From: Pseudomonadota bacterium | GTDB lineage: Bacteria > Pseudomonadota > Gammaproteobacteria > Burkholderiales > Burkholderiaceae_C | Length of the DNA stretch: 64,000 nt | Direction of reading: 5' to 3' | Assembly: GCA_021845505.1 (NCBI GenBank) | Contig: JAJZVU010000011.1 | Span: 1-64,000, forward strand | Part shown: piece after piece, positions 10,726 to 20,173 of the stretch | How positions within the stretch are numbered: the first letter of the stretch is position 1 | Layout of the letters: each line of letters begins with the position of its first letter | Position numbers and translations under genes: made by a program | Notes under the pieces: model-generated | Database searches by the model: none | Told to the model about the DNA's origin: nothing | What the model saw: the letters and a program-made list of their open reading frames with translations, nothing else

Positions 10726-11235
10726 TCAGTGGGAATAATGCTGCAGTTCGCGCTGCAGGGAGTCGATATTGGCCTGGGTGAGTTCGATCTGCTGCTTCAT
10801 CGCCTGCACGCGATCGAGGTACGTCTGGTAGTTGCGCTCGTTGCCCAGGCGGGGGGGATGCCCGTTGTCGTATTCCTGCTGCAACTGCGCCAGCCTGGCC
10901 TGCTGCGCCTGCAACTCACCCAGCAGCAACTGCCTGGCCTCGGCATCGCGCTCGCTTTGCGTTCCGGGGCGGATCTGCCCCGGTGCCGAGGCACGGCGCG
11001 CGGCGCTGCCGACGCGGCGCGCCGGCGCGCCGCTGGCCGGCGACAGCACGCTGATGTTGGCGTTGTCCACCGGCTTGCAATTCTTCTCCCGCACCACGCT
11101 GAGCATGTTGGTGTAGGAATTGTCCGGGCACCGGTACACCCGCGTCGGGTCGAGTTGCTGGGCCGACGCCGCAGCCCCGGCTGTCGCGGCCAGGCACACG
11201 ATCGCGACGAGACCGCCAAAGCACACTTTGTACAT
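10726..11235 (-). CDS. Secreted DUF4124-like protein with coiled-coil tail
   Basis: A 169-residue exported protein. The chosen start at 11235 gives a standard signal peptide (residues 1-25, ending AAASAQQ). The mature N terminus, with VYRCPDNSYTN and a second Cys about 18 residues later in KNCKPVD, resembles the DUF4124 domain found in many proteobacterial envelope proteins. The C-terminal half (about 95-165) is Gln/Leu-rich and predicted to form a coiled coil. A longer upstream frame (to 11415) is GC-driven and would bury the signal peptide. It is inserted between glnA and ntrB and nearly abuts ntrB, so it should share their nitrogen-regulated transcription. Function is unknown; periplasmic location is inferred. 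Confidence 0.75.
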   Translation of the reverse strand: MYKVCFGGLVAIVCLAATAGAAASAQQLDPTRVYRCPDNSYTNMLSVVREKNCKPVDNANISVLSPASGAPARRVGSAARRASAPGQIRPGTQSERDAEARQLLLGELQAQQARLAQLQQEYDNGHPPRLGNERNYQTYLDRVQAMKQQIELTQANIDSLQRELQHYSH

Positions 11236-11328
11236 CGCAAACCCCGCAGAACGAAGCGGCTGGGCGCCACCGGCCCGCGACACCGCGGGCGAGGGCAGCG
11301 GCAGCCCACGACTGTGCCGGAGTGTAAA

Positions 11329-11360
11329 CCGGCGCCGCAGCCTCGCGACTGCGGCGCCGG
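11329..11360 (-). terminator. Attenuator-like hairpin downstream of glnA
   Basis: CCGGCGCCGCAG pairs with CTGCGGCGCCGG over 12 bp with an 8-nt loop. On the minus strand it is followed by GGTTTACAC, a weak T-rich end. It lies between the glnA stop and the DUF4124-like gene, where partial termination would lower ntrBC relative to glnA. Confidence 0.5.
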
Positions 11361-11419
11361 CCGGCGCTGCCCCGGCGCGCAGGGCGCGTCGGGCCCCGCG
11401 CGACCTCCAGCTCACCTGG

Positions 11420-12835
11420 TCACAGCGAGTAGTACATGTCGAATTCCACCGGATGGGTGGTCATGCGGAAGCGCGTGACCTCCTCCATCTTCAGGTCGAT
11501 GTACGAATCGATGAAGTCGTTGCTGAACACCCCGCCGCGGGTCAGGAAGGCACGATCGTTGTCGAGGTGTTCCAGCGCCTGGTCGAGGCTGGAGCACACG
11601 GTGGGGATCTTGGCATCCTCTTCGGGCGGCAGGTCGTACAGGTTCTTGCTCGCCGCCTCGCCCGGGTGCAGCTTGTTCTCCACGCCGTCGAGCCCGGCCA
11701 TCAGCATCGCCGCGAAGGCCAGGTACGGGTTGCAGGTGGGATCGGGGAAACGCACCTCGATGCGCCGCGCCTTGTCGCTGGGCACGTAGGGCACGCGGAT
11801 CGACGCCGAGCGATTGCGCGCCGAGTAGGCCAGCTTGACCGGCGCCTCGAAGCCCGGAACCAGGCGCTTGTAGCTGTTGGTGCCCGGGTTGGTGATGGCG
11901 TTGAGCGCACGCGCGTGCTTGATGATGCCGCCGATGTAGTACAGCGCGAACTCCGAAAGCCCGGCGTAGCCATTGCCGGCGAACAGGTTCTTGCCGTCCT
12001 TCCACACCGACTGGTGCACATGCATGCCCGACCCGTTGTCGCCGACCACCGGCTTGGGCATGAAGGTCGCGGTCTTGCCGTAGCTGTGGGCGACGTTGTG
12101 GACCACGTACTTGAGCATCTGCGTCCAGTCGGCGCGCTGCACCAGCGTGGAGAAGCGGGTGCCGATTTCGCACTGGCCCGCGCCGGCGACCTCGTGGTGG
12201 TGCACCTCGACCGGAACGCCGAGCTGCTCGAGCAGCAGGCACATCTCGGAGCGGATGTCCTGCAGGCTGTCGACCGGAGGCACCGGGAAGTAGCCTCCCT
12301 TGACCGCCGGGCGATGCCCCATGTTGCCGCCCTCGAGCTTGTCCCCGGTCGACCACGAAGCCTCGTCGGAGTCGATGCGCACGAAGCTGCCCGCCATGTC
12401 GACATTCCAGCGGACCTGGTCGAAGATGAAGAATTCGGGCTCCGGACCGAAATACGCGGTGTCGCCGATTCCCGAGGCCTTCAGGAAGGCTTCGGCCTTC
12501 TTCGCGATGGACCGCGGATCGCGGTCGTAGGGCTTGCCGTCGCCCGGCTCGAGCACGTCGCACTGCAGCAGCAGGGTCGTCTCGTCCATGAACGGGTCGA
12601 TGTTGGCGGTCGACGGATCGGGCATCAGCAGCATGTCCGAAGCCTCGATCCCCTTCCAGCCGGCCACCGAGGAACCGTCGAAGGCATGGCCCTGGCTGAA
12701 CTTGCTTTCATCGAAAGCCGACACCGGCACGGTCACGTGCTGCTCCTTGCCGCGGGTGTCGGTGAAGCGCAGATCGACGAACTTGACGTCGTTTTCCTTC
12801 ACCATGTTCAGTACGTCATCAACCTGTTTGGTCAT
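11420..12835 (-). CDS. glnA: Glutamine synthetase type I (GlnA)
   Basis: The 471-residue dodecameric enzyme makes glutamine from glutamate, ammonia and ATP. Motifs of the type I-beta class are present: FDGSSVAGW, the PEPEFFIFD metal-binding loop, [15 protein letters not shown], the ATP-binding [29 protein letters not shown] with the glutamate-binding flap, and SIRVP. The adenylylation tyrosine is Tyr400 in NLYDLPPEE, so activity should be tuned by GlnE. GGAG precedes the ATG at good distance. The frame continues upstream but the start at 12835 gives exact family length. A sigma54 promoter at 12977-12992 and an NtrC-type site at 13104-13118 lie upstream. It heads glnA-DUF4124-ntrB-ntrC. Confidence 0.98.
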   Translation of the reverse strand: MTKQVDDVLNMVKENDVKFVDLRFTDTRGKEQHVTVPVSAFDESKFSQGHAFDGSSVAGWKGIEASDMLLMPDPSTANIDPFMDETTLLLQCDVLEPGDGKPYDRDPRSIAKKAEAFLKASGIGDTAYFGPEPEFFIFDQVRWNVDMAGSFVRIDSDEASWSTGDKLEGGNMGHRPAVKGGYFPVPPVDSLQDIRSEMCLLLEQLGVPVEVHHHEVAGAGQCEIGTRFSTLVQRADWTQMLKYVVHNVAHSYGKTATFMPKPVVGDNGSGMHVHQSVWKDGKNLFAGNGYAGLSEFALYYIGGIIKHARALNAITNPGTNSYKRLVPGFEAPVKLAYSARNRSASIRVPYVPSDKARRIEVRFPDPTCNPYLAFAAMLMAGLDGVENKLHPGEAASKNLYDLPPEEDAKIPTVCSSLDQALEHLDNDRAFLTRGGVFSNDFIDSYIDLKMEEVTRFRMTTHPVEFDMYYSL

Positions 12836-12976
12836 GCAAGTTCTCCAAGGGTGGTATGGGTGATCCGGGGGCCGGATTCCCGGCAGGCGACCTGCGGCGC
12901 CCGGCCGGGGCGGCGGCTGGCGCTGCGGTGCTGGCGCGACAACACCGGGAACCGCTGCGGCCCTGCTCGCAAATCT

Positions 12977-12992
12977 AGCAGAATCCATGCCA
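12977..12992 (-). promoter_or_regulatory. Sigma54 promoter of glnA
   Basis: Minus-strand TGGCATGGATTCTGCT matches TGGCAC(G)-N4-TTGCW with GG and GC exactly ten bases apart. Predicted transcription start is about 12966, leaving a leader of about 130 nt before the glnA ATG. Confidence 0.8.
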
Positions 12993-13009
12993 AATCCCGC
13001 CGTTCGCAG

Positions 13010-13024
13010 GCACCGCGCAGGCGC
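13010..13024. promoter_or_regulatory. Weak NtrC-like site
   Basis: GCACC-GCGCA-GGCGC differs at one base from GCACC-N5-GGTGC. It is centred about 50 nt upstream of the predicted glnA start, so a governor or accessory site is possible. It could also be chance in GC-rich DNA. Confidence 0.3.
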
Positions 13025-13092
13025 CGGGCAGGCGCGCGCAGCGGCCGACGCGTCGCCCCAGCATGGCGCGCGGCGCCTCTTTCCGGTGCGTT

Positions 13093-13878
13093 TCAGATCG
13101 AACGCACCGTTTCGGTGCGGATGTCGGCGCGCAAGTCGACCAGTCCCTGGCGCAGGCTGGCGAACGCTGCCTCGACGCGCTGCGGTTCGCCCTTGACTCC
13201 GACCTCGATATGCCGCCCCCATTGCGCGTCGTCGACACTGGGCAGGCTGAACACCTTGATCCGCGCGTGCTCGGTTTCGATGCGCTGCAGCAGCGGGGTG
13301 ATCTCCGATTCCATCACGCCCTTGACGATCAGCCCGCGCTCCAGATACCCGCTGGGGCGCTGCAACGCGCGCAGCCGGGTGTCGAGCACCCACTCGATCA
13401 TCGGCCAGGCCATCACCGGGAAGCCGGGAACGAAGTAATGCTCGCGCAGGAAAAACCCCGGGATCTGGTTGTAGGGGTTCGGAATGATTTCACTTCCCTG
13501 GGGGAAGACCCCCATCTCCAGCCGCTGCCGGTTGGCCGCCGAGTCGGGGTCGCCCAACGAGGCGCCGAGAATGCGCTGGCGGATCAACTCGGCCGCCTGC
13601 GGGTGCAACTGCAGCGGCAGGTCCAGCGCCTGCGCCGCGGCGGCGCGGGTGTGGTCGTCCGGGGTCGCGCCGATGCCTCCGCAACTCAGCACCGTGTCGC
13701 CGCGGGCGAAGCTGGCGCCCAGCGCCTGCTTGAGCACTTGCGGGTCGTCGCCCAGGTACTGGGCCCATTGCAACTGCATGCCTCGCGCGGCCAGCATTTG
13801 CTGCACCCTGGAGAAATGCTTGTCCTGTCTTTTGCCCGACAGGATTTCATCACCGATGATGTAAAGACCTAGCGCCAT
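13093..13878 (-). CDS. CinA/MoCF-like molybdopterin-binding domain protein
   Basis: This 261-residue cytoplasmic protein consists of a MoCF_biosynth fold like the N-terminal half of CinA. Visible marks are the opening [18 protein letters not shown], the [16 protein letters not shown] segment (a variant of the usual GGLGPT-DD loop), [15 protein letters not shown] and [14 protein letters not shown]. The C-terminal nicotinamide-nucleotide amidase half of CinA is absent, so this is the stand-alone proteobacterial form of unsettled role. The last 26 bases of the gene contain the NtrC-type palindrome that serves the downstream glnA promoter. The gene is divergent from the glycine-zipper protein at 14055. 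A nucleotide-pyrophosphatase-type activity is possible, but this is inferred from family only. Confidence 0.8.
   Translation of the reverse strand: MALGLYIIGDEILSGKRQDKHFSRVQQMLAARGMQLQWAQYLGDDPQVLKQALGASFARGDTVLSCGGIGATPDDHTRAAAAQALDLPLQLHPQAAELIRQRILGASLGDPDSAANRQRLEMGVFPQGSEIIPNPYNQIPGFFLREHYFVPGFPVMAWPMIEWVLDTRLRALQRPSGYLERGLIVKGVMESEITPLLQRIETEHARIKVFSLPSVDDAQWGRHIEVGVKGEPQRVEAAFASLRQGLVDLRADIRTETVRSI
13104..13118. promoter_or_regulatory. NtrC enhancer site for glnA
   Basis: GCACC-GTTTC-GGTGC matches the NtrC consensus GCACY-N5-GGTGC. With flanking bases it is a 17-bp palindrome. It is centred about 145 nt upstream of the predicted sigma54 start and lies inside the 3' end of the CinA-like gene. 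Confidence 0.75.
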
Positions 13879-14054
13879 GATGGTCGACCCGGGGAAACGG
13901 AGGCAGCGGCGGCAACCTCGGACATACCGGCGCCCCCGCCAGGGACAATGCGATGACGTACATTGTTTCGCATTCCGCTGGCGAACGCCGCGAGCGCGAT
14001 CGACCGATACCCGCCAGCCCCGCGGCCTGCAGCCGCAGCCTCGAGGAATTTGCG

Positions 14055-14564
14055 ATGCGACGTCTGTACTTCCTGCTGCCCGATCTCGATGCGGCCGGCG
14101 CCGCGGTCGACCGGTTGCTGCTGGCCAGGGTCGCCGAGCGCCATATCCACCTGATCGCGCGCGAAGGCACGCCGCTGGGCAACCTGCCCGCGGCCGGGCT
14201 GGCGCAGACCAGCGACCTGATCCCGGCCATCGAGCGCGGCCTGGGCCTGGGCGGGGTCACCGGCACGCTGGCCGGGCTGCTGGCCATCGCGGTGCCCGGC
14301 GGCGCGGTGGTTTCGGCCGGCGCGCTGGTGCTCAGCCTGGCGCTGGCCGGCAGCGCGGTCGGCGCCTGGGTCAGCAGCATGATCGGGGTCAGCGTCGAAA
14401 GCCCCCGGCTCAAGCCCTTCGAGCAGGCGATCGAACAGGGCAGCCTGCTGATGCTGGTCGACGTACCGGCGGCCCGCGCCGACGAGATCGGCGCGCTGGT
14501 CGCGAGCGTGCATCCCCAGGCGCGCCACGGGGGCATCGACCCCGACATCCCGTCGTTTCCCTGA
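14055..14564 (+). CDS. Glycine-zipper membrane-associated protein, DUF1269-like
   Basis: A 169-residue protein with a short alpha/beta N-terminal part starting MRRLYFLLPD, followed by a long Gly/Ala-rich hydrophobic stretch (about 75-125) of repeated small residues that could form a glycine-zipper hairpin in a membrane. A second alpha/beta piece, LLMLVDVPAARADEIGALV, ends the protein. The order (ferredoxin-like half, hydrophobic hairpin, second half) resembles DUF1269-type proteins, a moderate-confidence call. The ATG at 14055 has GAGGAA at good distance; a longer upstream frame lacks this. It is divergent from the CinA-like gene and convergent with tamB. No pathway is evident. Confidence 0.65.
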   Translation: MRRLYFLLPDLDAAGAAVDRLLLARVAERHIHLIAREGTPLGNLPAAGLAQTSDLIPAIERGLGLGGVTGTLAGLLAIAVPGGAVVSAGALVLSLALAGSAVGAWVSSMIGVSVESPRLKPFEQAIEQGSLLMLVDVPAARADEIGALVASVHPQARHGGIDPDIPSFP

Positions 14565-14611
14565 GCGCGCGGTGCAGGCCCGGGCCGGCAGCGCGGGCCC
14601 GCGTCGATGGC

Positions 14612-17600
14612 TCAGTCGAAGCGCAACGCGTAGAACAGGTCGAGGGCATTGTCGGCCCCCGACTGCAGGCGCAGCGACAGCCTGGGGCCGAGACGGTAGC
14701 GCACATTGAACAGGCTGCCGGTGGCGGCCAGCCCCTGCTGCACGCTGACCGACAGCCTGGAACCCAGCCTCTTGCCCAGCGTGACCACGCTGCCCTGCAG
14801 CCCGCCCTCGCCCCCCACCCGCAGTTCGTCCAGCCCGAGGGCGCCGGCCAGCCTCCCGGTGAGCGATGCGCCCTGGCCGCGCGACAGCAGCGCCGCGGCC
14901 GCAGCCTGCAGCACCGGCGCCTGGTCGGCGGACAAGGTGGCGGGATCCTGGCCGAGCACCAGCCACGACAGGATCGCGTCGTCGGGCATCGGCGGCGTCG
15001 AGGTCAACGCAACCTGCGCAGCGCGCAGCGTGCCGGTGACCCGCACCCCGGCCTGCACCGGCAGGTTGGCGCGCTGCGCCGCCAGGTTCAACCCCGGGTT
15101 GTCCACCGGCCCGGAGAAATTCACGCTGCCGCCTTCGACCAGCCGCAGGCGCTGCCCGTAGGCGCCGTAGCTGCCGCTGCGCACCACGATGCTGCCTTCG
15201 GCGCGCAGCGGCTGCCCGGCCGCCGCGCGCAGCAGCAACGAACCCGCGAGCCGTGCGTCCACGCCGTAGCCGGTGACCTGGAAGCGATCGCCCAGGTCCA
15301 GGCGCACGCGGGCCTGCACCGGCAGCGCCGGGGCGCTCGCCGCGGCGTCGGCGCGGCCCTGCACCACCACGTCGGAAGCCAGACGTGGCGCACGCCCGCT
15401 GGCCAGTTCGATGCTCGCCTGGTCGACGTGCAGGCCGGCATCGATCGCCAGCCTGCCGTGGTTCGCCTGCAGCCGAGCCCGGCCGCCCAGGCGCAACCGC
15501 TGGCCGGGCCGGTCGAGCGCCTGCAACTGGTGCAGCAGGATCGACAGCGTGCCGCTCGGCAGCCCGCCGGCCAGGACCAGCACCCCGCTGGCCCGCAGCT
15601 CGCCACCGCCCCGCGCGTCGTGCAGCAGCAGCGAGGCCAACTGCAGCCGCTCGCCGCGCAGGCGCGCGTCCAGGCTGCCGCGGCGCAGGTCCACGCCGAG
15701 CCCGGGCAGCGCCAGCGCCAGCGCGCTGCCGCGCACGCTGCCTTGCAGCTCCGGCGCGGCCAGGCTGCCGCCCAGGCGCACGCCGCCGTGCAGCGCGCCG
15801 CCCAGGCACACGGCCCCTGGCAACCACGCCGACAGCGCGCGCAGGTCGGTCAGTGCCAGCGCTGCGTGGCCGCTGATCGCGCCATCGCGAGCCACCCGCC
15901 AGGTCGCCGCGCGCCGCGCCAGCGGAACCGTCGCCTGAGCCTGCAGGCGCCCCAGACGTGCCGCCTCCGCGACCAGCTCGACGCGCACCCGGGCCGCGTC
16001 GCCTTCGAGCCGCAGCCGCAGCTGCGACAAGCCGAGTTGCCGGCGTTCGGCACCGGCCGCGCCGAGGTCGCCGGCGCTGCGCTCGATGAGCAGGTGCAAA
16101 ACCGGCCGGGGTGCCGTGCGCAGCCGCCAGCGCGCCTGCAGCCGCAGGTCGGAGAGCAGCTCGCGCTCGCCCAGTCCCGCCAGGCGCGCCCAGTGCAGCG
16201 GATCGATGTCGCGCGCGCTGCCGTGGCTGCTCCAGCCGGCGGCGTCGCGCCGCAGGCTGCGCAGATCGATGCTGCCGCCTGCGCCGTGCAGCGCCAACCC
16301 GCGCAGGCTGACCCGCCAGCCCGGGCGGATGCTCAGTGACGCCGGGGCCTGCAGCCACAGCGCGCGGGCTCCGCGGTTGCGCAGCGATTCGATGCGCCCG
16401 CGCCAACCCCGCCCGGCGCACCAGCCGCCGCGGGCTCGCAGCAGCAGGCGCAGGCCGCGCGGGTCGTCGAGTCGCAAGCGCAGCCGGTGCGCGGGCACGC
16501 TGCCCCGCAGGCGCAGCGCAGCGTGCTGCAGGCGCCATGCGCGCAGCCGCAGCCCGAGGGCGCTGGCCCGCACCCCCAGCTGCCCGCGCGGGCCCGGCTG
16601 CAGCCGCGCCTGCAGTCGCAGCCGCTGCACGCCCAGCCCCGGCGGTGCCCGCAAGCCGCTGGCCTGCAGCGTCAGCTCACCGCTCGGCTCGGCCAGCGTG
16701 CCGGCCAGCGTGGCGCTGGCCTGCAGCGCGCCGGCCCAGGCGGCACCCAGCTGACCCAGCCGCGGCGCCCGCAGCGCCAGGCGCAGGCGCTGGCCGGGCC
16801 GGCCGTAGCCCCCCTGGGCATGCAGGGTGTTGGCCCCCAGCCGCAGATCGGCCTGCAGGTCGCGCAGCCCACCGGCTGTCAGCGCACCGGCGGCGCGCCC
16901 TTGCAGCGGCCGGGCACCCCAGCGGCTGGGCAGCAGGCGCAGCGCGAAGCGCAGCTGCCGCGCAGCCAGCTCGCCTTGCGCTTGCAGGCGCAGGTTGAGG
17001 CGCGCCGCAGGCCAGTCGCCCAGGCGCTGCGGCTGCAGGTCGTCGACCCGCGCCTGCAGCCGCAGTGCCCGGGTGCCCGCCGTGTCGATGCTGCCCTGCA
17101 GGTCCACGCTGGCGCCATGAGCATGCAGCCGCAGCCGCTGCAGCTCGACGCGCCGGCCCTCGCGCCGCAGCCGCGCGCGCAGCCGCCAGCCCGGCTGTGC
17201 CAACGCAAGCCGCAGCTGCTGGGCGCCGGGATCGGCCTGTCCCAGCAGCCTGCCGTGCAGCTGCGTCGCCGCCAGCCGGCCGTACAGCGCGTGCAGGTCC
17301 AGGCGCTGCACCTGCAGCTGCAGCTGGGCAGGCCCCCGCGGCGACCAGTCCAGCGCGCCGTCGAGGCTGCCGCCGCCATCGAGCGCCAGGCGCAGCGGGT
17401 CGACCCGCAGCGCAGCGCCGGACCAGTGCAGCGCCGCGTGCAGGCCGCGCAGCGGCAGGCGCCGTGCATCGAGGCTGCCGGCAAGCCGATTGGACATCGA
17501 CACCTGCCCCTGCACCAGGCCACCGGGCTGCTGCTGCAGGATCGCCCGCAGCCTCAGCTCGGCGCGCGGCAGCGCCGGCTCGAAGGCGCTCGGGTCCAGC

Positions 17601-18415
17601 GTGTCGACCTCGATGCGCGTCGGCCCCAGCCACTCGCTCGCATACGGCAGCAGTTCGGCGCGCACCCTCGCCCGCGCCCGCGCCGCCTGGGCGCAGGCGC
17701 GCCCCTGCAGCCTCGACAAGGTCCCGCCCAGCGTGGCCTGCAGGTGCAGCGGACGCTGGCGCAGCGCCAGCTCCGCGGTGGCCCTGCCGCGCACCGCGAA
17801 CGGCGCGCTGGCCTGCACGCGCAGCTCGGCGCTGCCCTGCCCCGCGGCGGCTTGCCAGCGCAACGCGGCTCGCCACCGCCGGCTGTCGGCGCGCACGCTG
17901 CCCTGCAGCGACCCCAGGTCCAGCCAGCGCGCCCGACCGGCGCGCAGCAGGCGCAGCCTGCCGATGCGCAGCCTTTCCAGGCGCAGCGGCAACGCCGGCG
18001 CCAGCCGTTTCGGCGGGCCGCTGGCGGCCGCCGCAGCGGACACCGCGGCAGCCTGCCGGATGTCGATCTCGCCGACCCGCAGTTCGGCAAACTCGAGCCG
18101 CGGATGGCGGCGCAGCAGGGCCCCGGGACGCCAGCGCAGCCACAGCTGGCGTGCCTGCACTTCGGTGCCGCGATCGCGCCACTGCAGGCTGCGCGCGTGC
18201 AGGCCGCTCCACAGGCTGCCCTGCGCACCCTGCAGGCCGACCCCGGCGCTGCGCGCCAGCCAGGTCACCCCGCCCGAGCTTCCCAGCCAGGCCAGCGCGG
18301 CTGCCGCGGCCAGCGCCAGCAGCAGCGCGCAGGCTGCCGCGTGCAGCGCGCGGCGCAGCCGGCGGCGGGCCGGCTGCGGGGACGGCGGCGGGGACGGCGG
18401 TCGGGCTTGCGACAT
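14612..18415 (-). CDS. tamB: Translocation and assembly module protein TamB
   Basis: The 1267-residue protein is the inner-membrane-anchored, periplasm-spanning partner of TamA, a member of the AsmA-like lipid-transport/bridge family. An N-terminal signal anchor (about 20-45) is followed by about 1,100 residues of low-complexity beta-rich sequence, alternating Leu/Arg/Ala as in TamB beta-taco structures. The conserved C-terminal DUF490 region contains the PDDAILSWLVLGQDP segment, the ALGLDELRVGGEGG segment, GSVVTLGKRLGSRLSVSVQQGL and the terminal aromatic FYALRFD. Its start is 12 nt after the tamA stop, so the two are one operon. The strong composition bias creates very long spurious antisense frames over this gene. 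Confidence 0.93.
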   Translation of the reverse strand: MSQARPPSPPPSPQPARRRLRRALHAAACALLLALAAAAALAWLGSSGGVTWLARSAGVGLQGAQGSLWSGLHARSLQWRDRGTEVQARQLWLRWRPGALLRRHPRLEFAELRVGEIDIRQAAAVSAAAAASGPPKRLAPALPLRLERLRIGRLRLLRAGRARWLDLGSLQGSVRADSRRWRAALRWQAAAGQGSAELRVQASAPFAVRGRATAELALRQRPLHLQATLGGTLSRLQGRACAQAARARARVRAELLPYASEWLGPTRIEVDTLDPSAFEPALPRAELRLRAILQQQPGGLVQGQVSMSNRLAGSLDARRLPLRGLHAALHWSGAALRVDPLRLALDGGGSLDGALDWSPRGPAQLQLQVQRLDLHALYGRLAATQLHGRLLGQADPGAQQLRLALAQPGWRLRARLRREGRRVELQRLRLHAHGASVDLQGSIDTAGTRALRLQARVDDLQPQRLGDWPAARLNLRLQAQGELAARQLRFALRLLPSRWGARPLQGRAAGALTAGGLRDLQADLRLGANTLHAQGGYGRPGQRLRLALRAPRLGQLGAAWAGALQASATLAGTLAEPSGELTLQASGLRAPPGLGVQRLRLQARLQPGPRGQLGVRASALGLRLRAWRLQHAALRLRGSVPAHRLRLRLDDPRGLRLLLRARGGWCAGRGWRGRIESLRNRGARALWLQAPASLSIRPGWRVSLRGLALHGAGGSIDLRSLRRDAAGWSSHGSARDIDPLHWARLAGLGERELLSDLRLQARWRLRTAPRPVLHLLIERSAGDLGAAGAERRQLGLSQLRLRLEGDAARVRVELVAEAARLGRLQAQATVPLARRAATWRVARDGAISGHAALALTDLRALSAWLPGAVCLGGALHGGVRLGGSLAAPELQGSVRGSALALALPGLGVDLRRGSLDARLRGERLQLASLLLHDARGGGELRASGVLVLAGGLPSGTLSILLHQLQALDRPGQRLRLGGRARLQANHGRLAIDAGLHVDQASIELASGRAPRLASDVVVQGRADAAASAPALPVQARVRLDLGDRFQVTGYGVDARLAGSLLLRAAAGQPLRAEGSIVVRSGSYGAYGQRLRLVEGGSVNFSGPVDNPGLNLAAQRANLPVQAGVRVTGTLRAAQVALTSTPPMPDDAILSWLVLGQDPATLSADQAPVLQAAAAALLSRGQGASLTGRLAGALGLDELRVGGEGGLQGSVVTLGKRLGSRLSVSVQQGLAATGSLFNVRYRLGPRLSLRLQSGADNALDLFYALRFD

Positions 18416-18427
18416 CGATGCCCACTG

Positions 18428-20173
18428 TCAGAGTCCGATGCCGACGTGGAACTCCAGGCGCGTCGACCCGCTGGCCTGGCCATGGGCCAGGTTGACGCTG
18501 AGCAGGCCCGCCGGGCTGCGCCAGCGCACCCCGACCCCCCAGCCCAGCACCGGATGCCATGCCGCCCAGCGGTCGGCCGCGTTGCCGGCATCGGCGAACA
18601 GCGCCAGCCCCCAGCTCGGCAGCACCCAGTGCACCTGCTCGACACCGGCCGTCAGCAGCGCGCGCCCGCCGACCACCGCGCCGTCCTGCCGAACGCCCAG
18701 GCTCTGGTAGGCGTAGCCGCGCACCGAGCCCACGCCGCCGGCGCGGAACAGCACCTGTTGCGGGATGCCGGCTGCCGAGGGGCTCAGCACCGCGCCGACC
18801 TGCGCGCGCAGGACCAGCTGGTCGCGTCGGCCCAGCGGCAGCACCCGCAGGCCATGCAGGTACAGGCGGATGAAATCCTGGTCGGACAACAGGCCGCGCG
18901 CCGCCGCCGCGACGCGCAGGTCGAGCAGGCTGCCGCTGCGTGGATGCAGGCGGTTGTCCAGACTGCTGCGGCTCCAGCTCCAGCCCGGCATCAGCGCCAT
19001 GGCCGAGCTGGCGCCCGCGCCGCTGATCCGCTGCTGCTCCTGGATGAACTGCAGCGACTCGACGGTTTCGGTCGCGTGCTGCGCGCGCCGGCGTTGCACG
19101 CCCAGGGTCTGCGAGCGGGTGCTCAGACCCTGGATGTCGGCATGCCGCAGCCGGGAGAGCACCAGCAAGCGGGTGCCGTCGGCGCGCCGCGGCAGCGCCA
19201 GGCTGGCCTGCATCGACTGCTGCAGGGTTTCCGCCTGGATCCGCCCGCGCAGCCGCCAGGCGCGACCCAGCAGGTTCAGGTCGGTGTAGTCGAGGCGGGC
19301 GCGCGCCCCGGTGTTGCTGCTGTAGCCCACGCCGGCTCCCAGCCGCCGGGCGCGTTGCTCGACCACGCTGACACGCACCGGCAGTTCGTCGCCCCGCGCC
19401 GCCGCCACGGGCGCGGCGACCGTGGCCTGGCGGAAATAGTGGGTATCTTGCAGCCGCGCCTGCAGTTGCAGCAACTGCTGCTGGGAATAGGGATCGCCGC
19501 GCGTCCACGGCAGCAGGTTGCGCACCACCGACTCGGGGTAGCGCCGCAGGCCCCGCACCTGCAGCGCTCCGAAGCGATAGGCGGGCCCGCTGTCCAGGCA
19601 CAGGTACAACTGCGCCCGATGGCGCGCCGGGTCGACCCGCGCACGGCTGCCGACGATGCGCGCCGCGGCGTAGCGCCGGGCGCCCAGGCGCAACAGCGCG
19701 CCGCTCTTGGCGGAGCGCCAGCGCGAGCTGACGAATACCTTGCCGACCCCCAGCTCCCAATGCCGCAACAGGCGCGCTGCCAGCCGCGACGCCTCGCGCG
19801 GCGCGGGGCCGCGTACCTGCAGATGCACGCCGGCCACGCGCGTAGGCGGTCCGGGGTCGACGCGCAGCACCAGCTGCGGCGGCCGTGCCGAGCGATGCAG
19901 CCGCACCTCGATGCGCGGAGTGAAGTAGCCCAGCGCCTCGAGCTCCCGGCGGGCCTGCCCGGGCAGCGCCCGCACCAGCGAGCGCAACTGCTGCTCCCGC
20001 AAGCCGGGCCAATGGGTCCAGCGTTCGATGTCCAGGCCGCGCCGCAACTCGGCACGCAGCGCCGGCGGCGCCTGGATGACCACCTGGTAACGCGCAGCGC
20101 CGGTCGCACCGCCGCGGGCCTCCGGGGCCTGCGCGAACGCGGCGCAGAACCACGCCGCGAGCGCCAGCCGCAC
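18428..20173 (-). CDS. tamA: Outer-membrane assembly factor TamA (Omp85 family)
   Basis: TamA is an outer-membrane beta-barrel of the Omp85 family that works with TamB in envelope biogenesis. After a signal peptide come about three POTRA-like modules (including the region around GRRYAAARIVGSRARVDP) and a C-terminal bacterial surface antigen/D15 barrel. Barrel marks are LGAGVGYSSNTGARARL, FRAGGVGSVRGYAYQSLG with the Omp85 VRGY/F motif in loop 6, and a terminal strand ending in Leu. The GTG at 20173 was chosen because GAGG lies six bases before it and it yields a proper signal peptide and 581 residues, close to E. coli TamA. An ATG at 20305 would add 44 residues of atypical sequence. It is directly upstream of tamB. 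Confidence 0.9.
   Translation of the reverse strand: MRLALAAWFCAAFAQAPEARGGATGAARYQVVIQAPPALRAELRRGLDIERWTHWPGLREQQLRSLVRALPGQARRELEALGYFTPRIEVRLHRSARPPQLVLRVDPGPPTRVAGVHLQVRGPAPREASRLAARLLRHWELGVGKVFVSSRWRSAKSGALLRLGARRYAAARIVGSRARVDPARHRAQLYLCLDSGPAYRFGALQVRGLRRYPESVVRNLLPWTRGDPYSQQQLLQLQARLQDTHYFRQATVAAPVAAARGDELPVRVSVVEQRARRLGAGVGYSSNTGARARLDYTDLNLLGRAWRLRGRIQAETLQQSMQASLALPRRADGTRLLVLSRLRHADIQGLSTRSQTLGVQRRRAQHATETVESLQFIQEQQRISGAGASSAMALMPGWSWSRSSLDNRLHPRSGSLLDLRVAAAARGLLSDQDFIRLYLHGLRVLPLGRRDQLVLRAQVGAVLSPSAAGIPQQVLFRAGGVGSVRGYAYQSLGVRQDGAVVGGRALLTAGVEQVHWVLPSWGLALFADAGNAADRWAAWHPVLGWGVGVRWRSPAGLLSVNLAHGQASGSTRLEFHVGIGL

Noticed and set aside
11120-13438. Long plus-strand frame over glnA and neighbours
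   Set aside because: Antisense to glnA, whose active-site motifs are intact.
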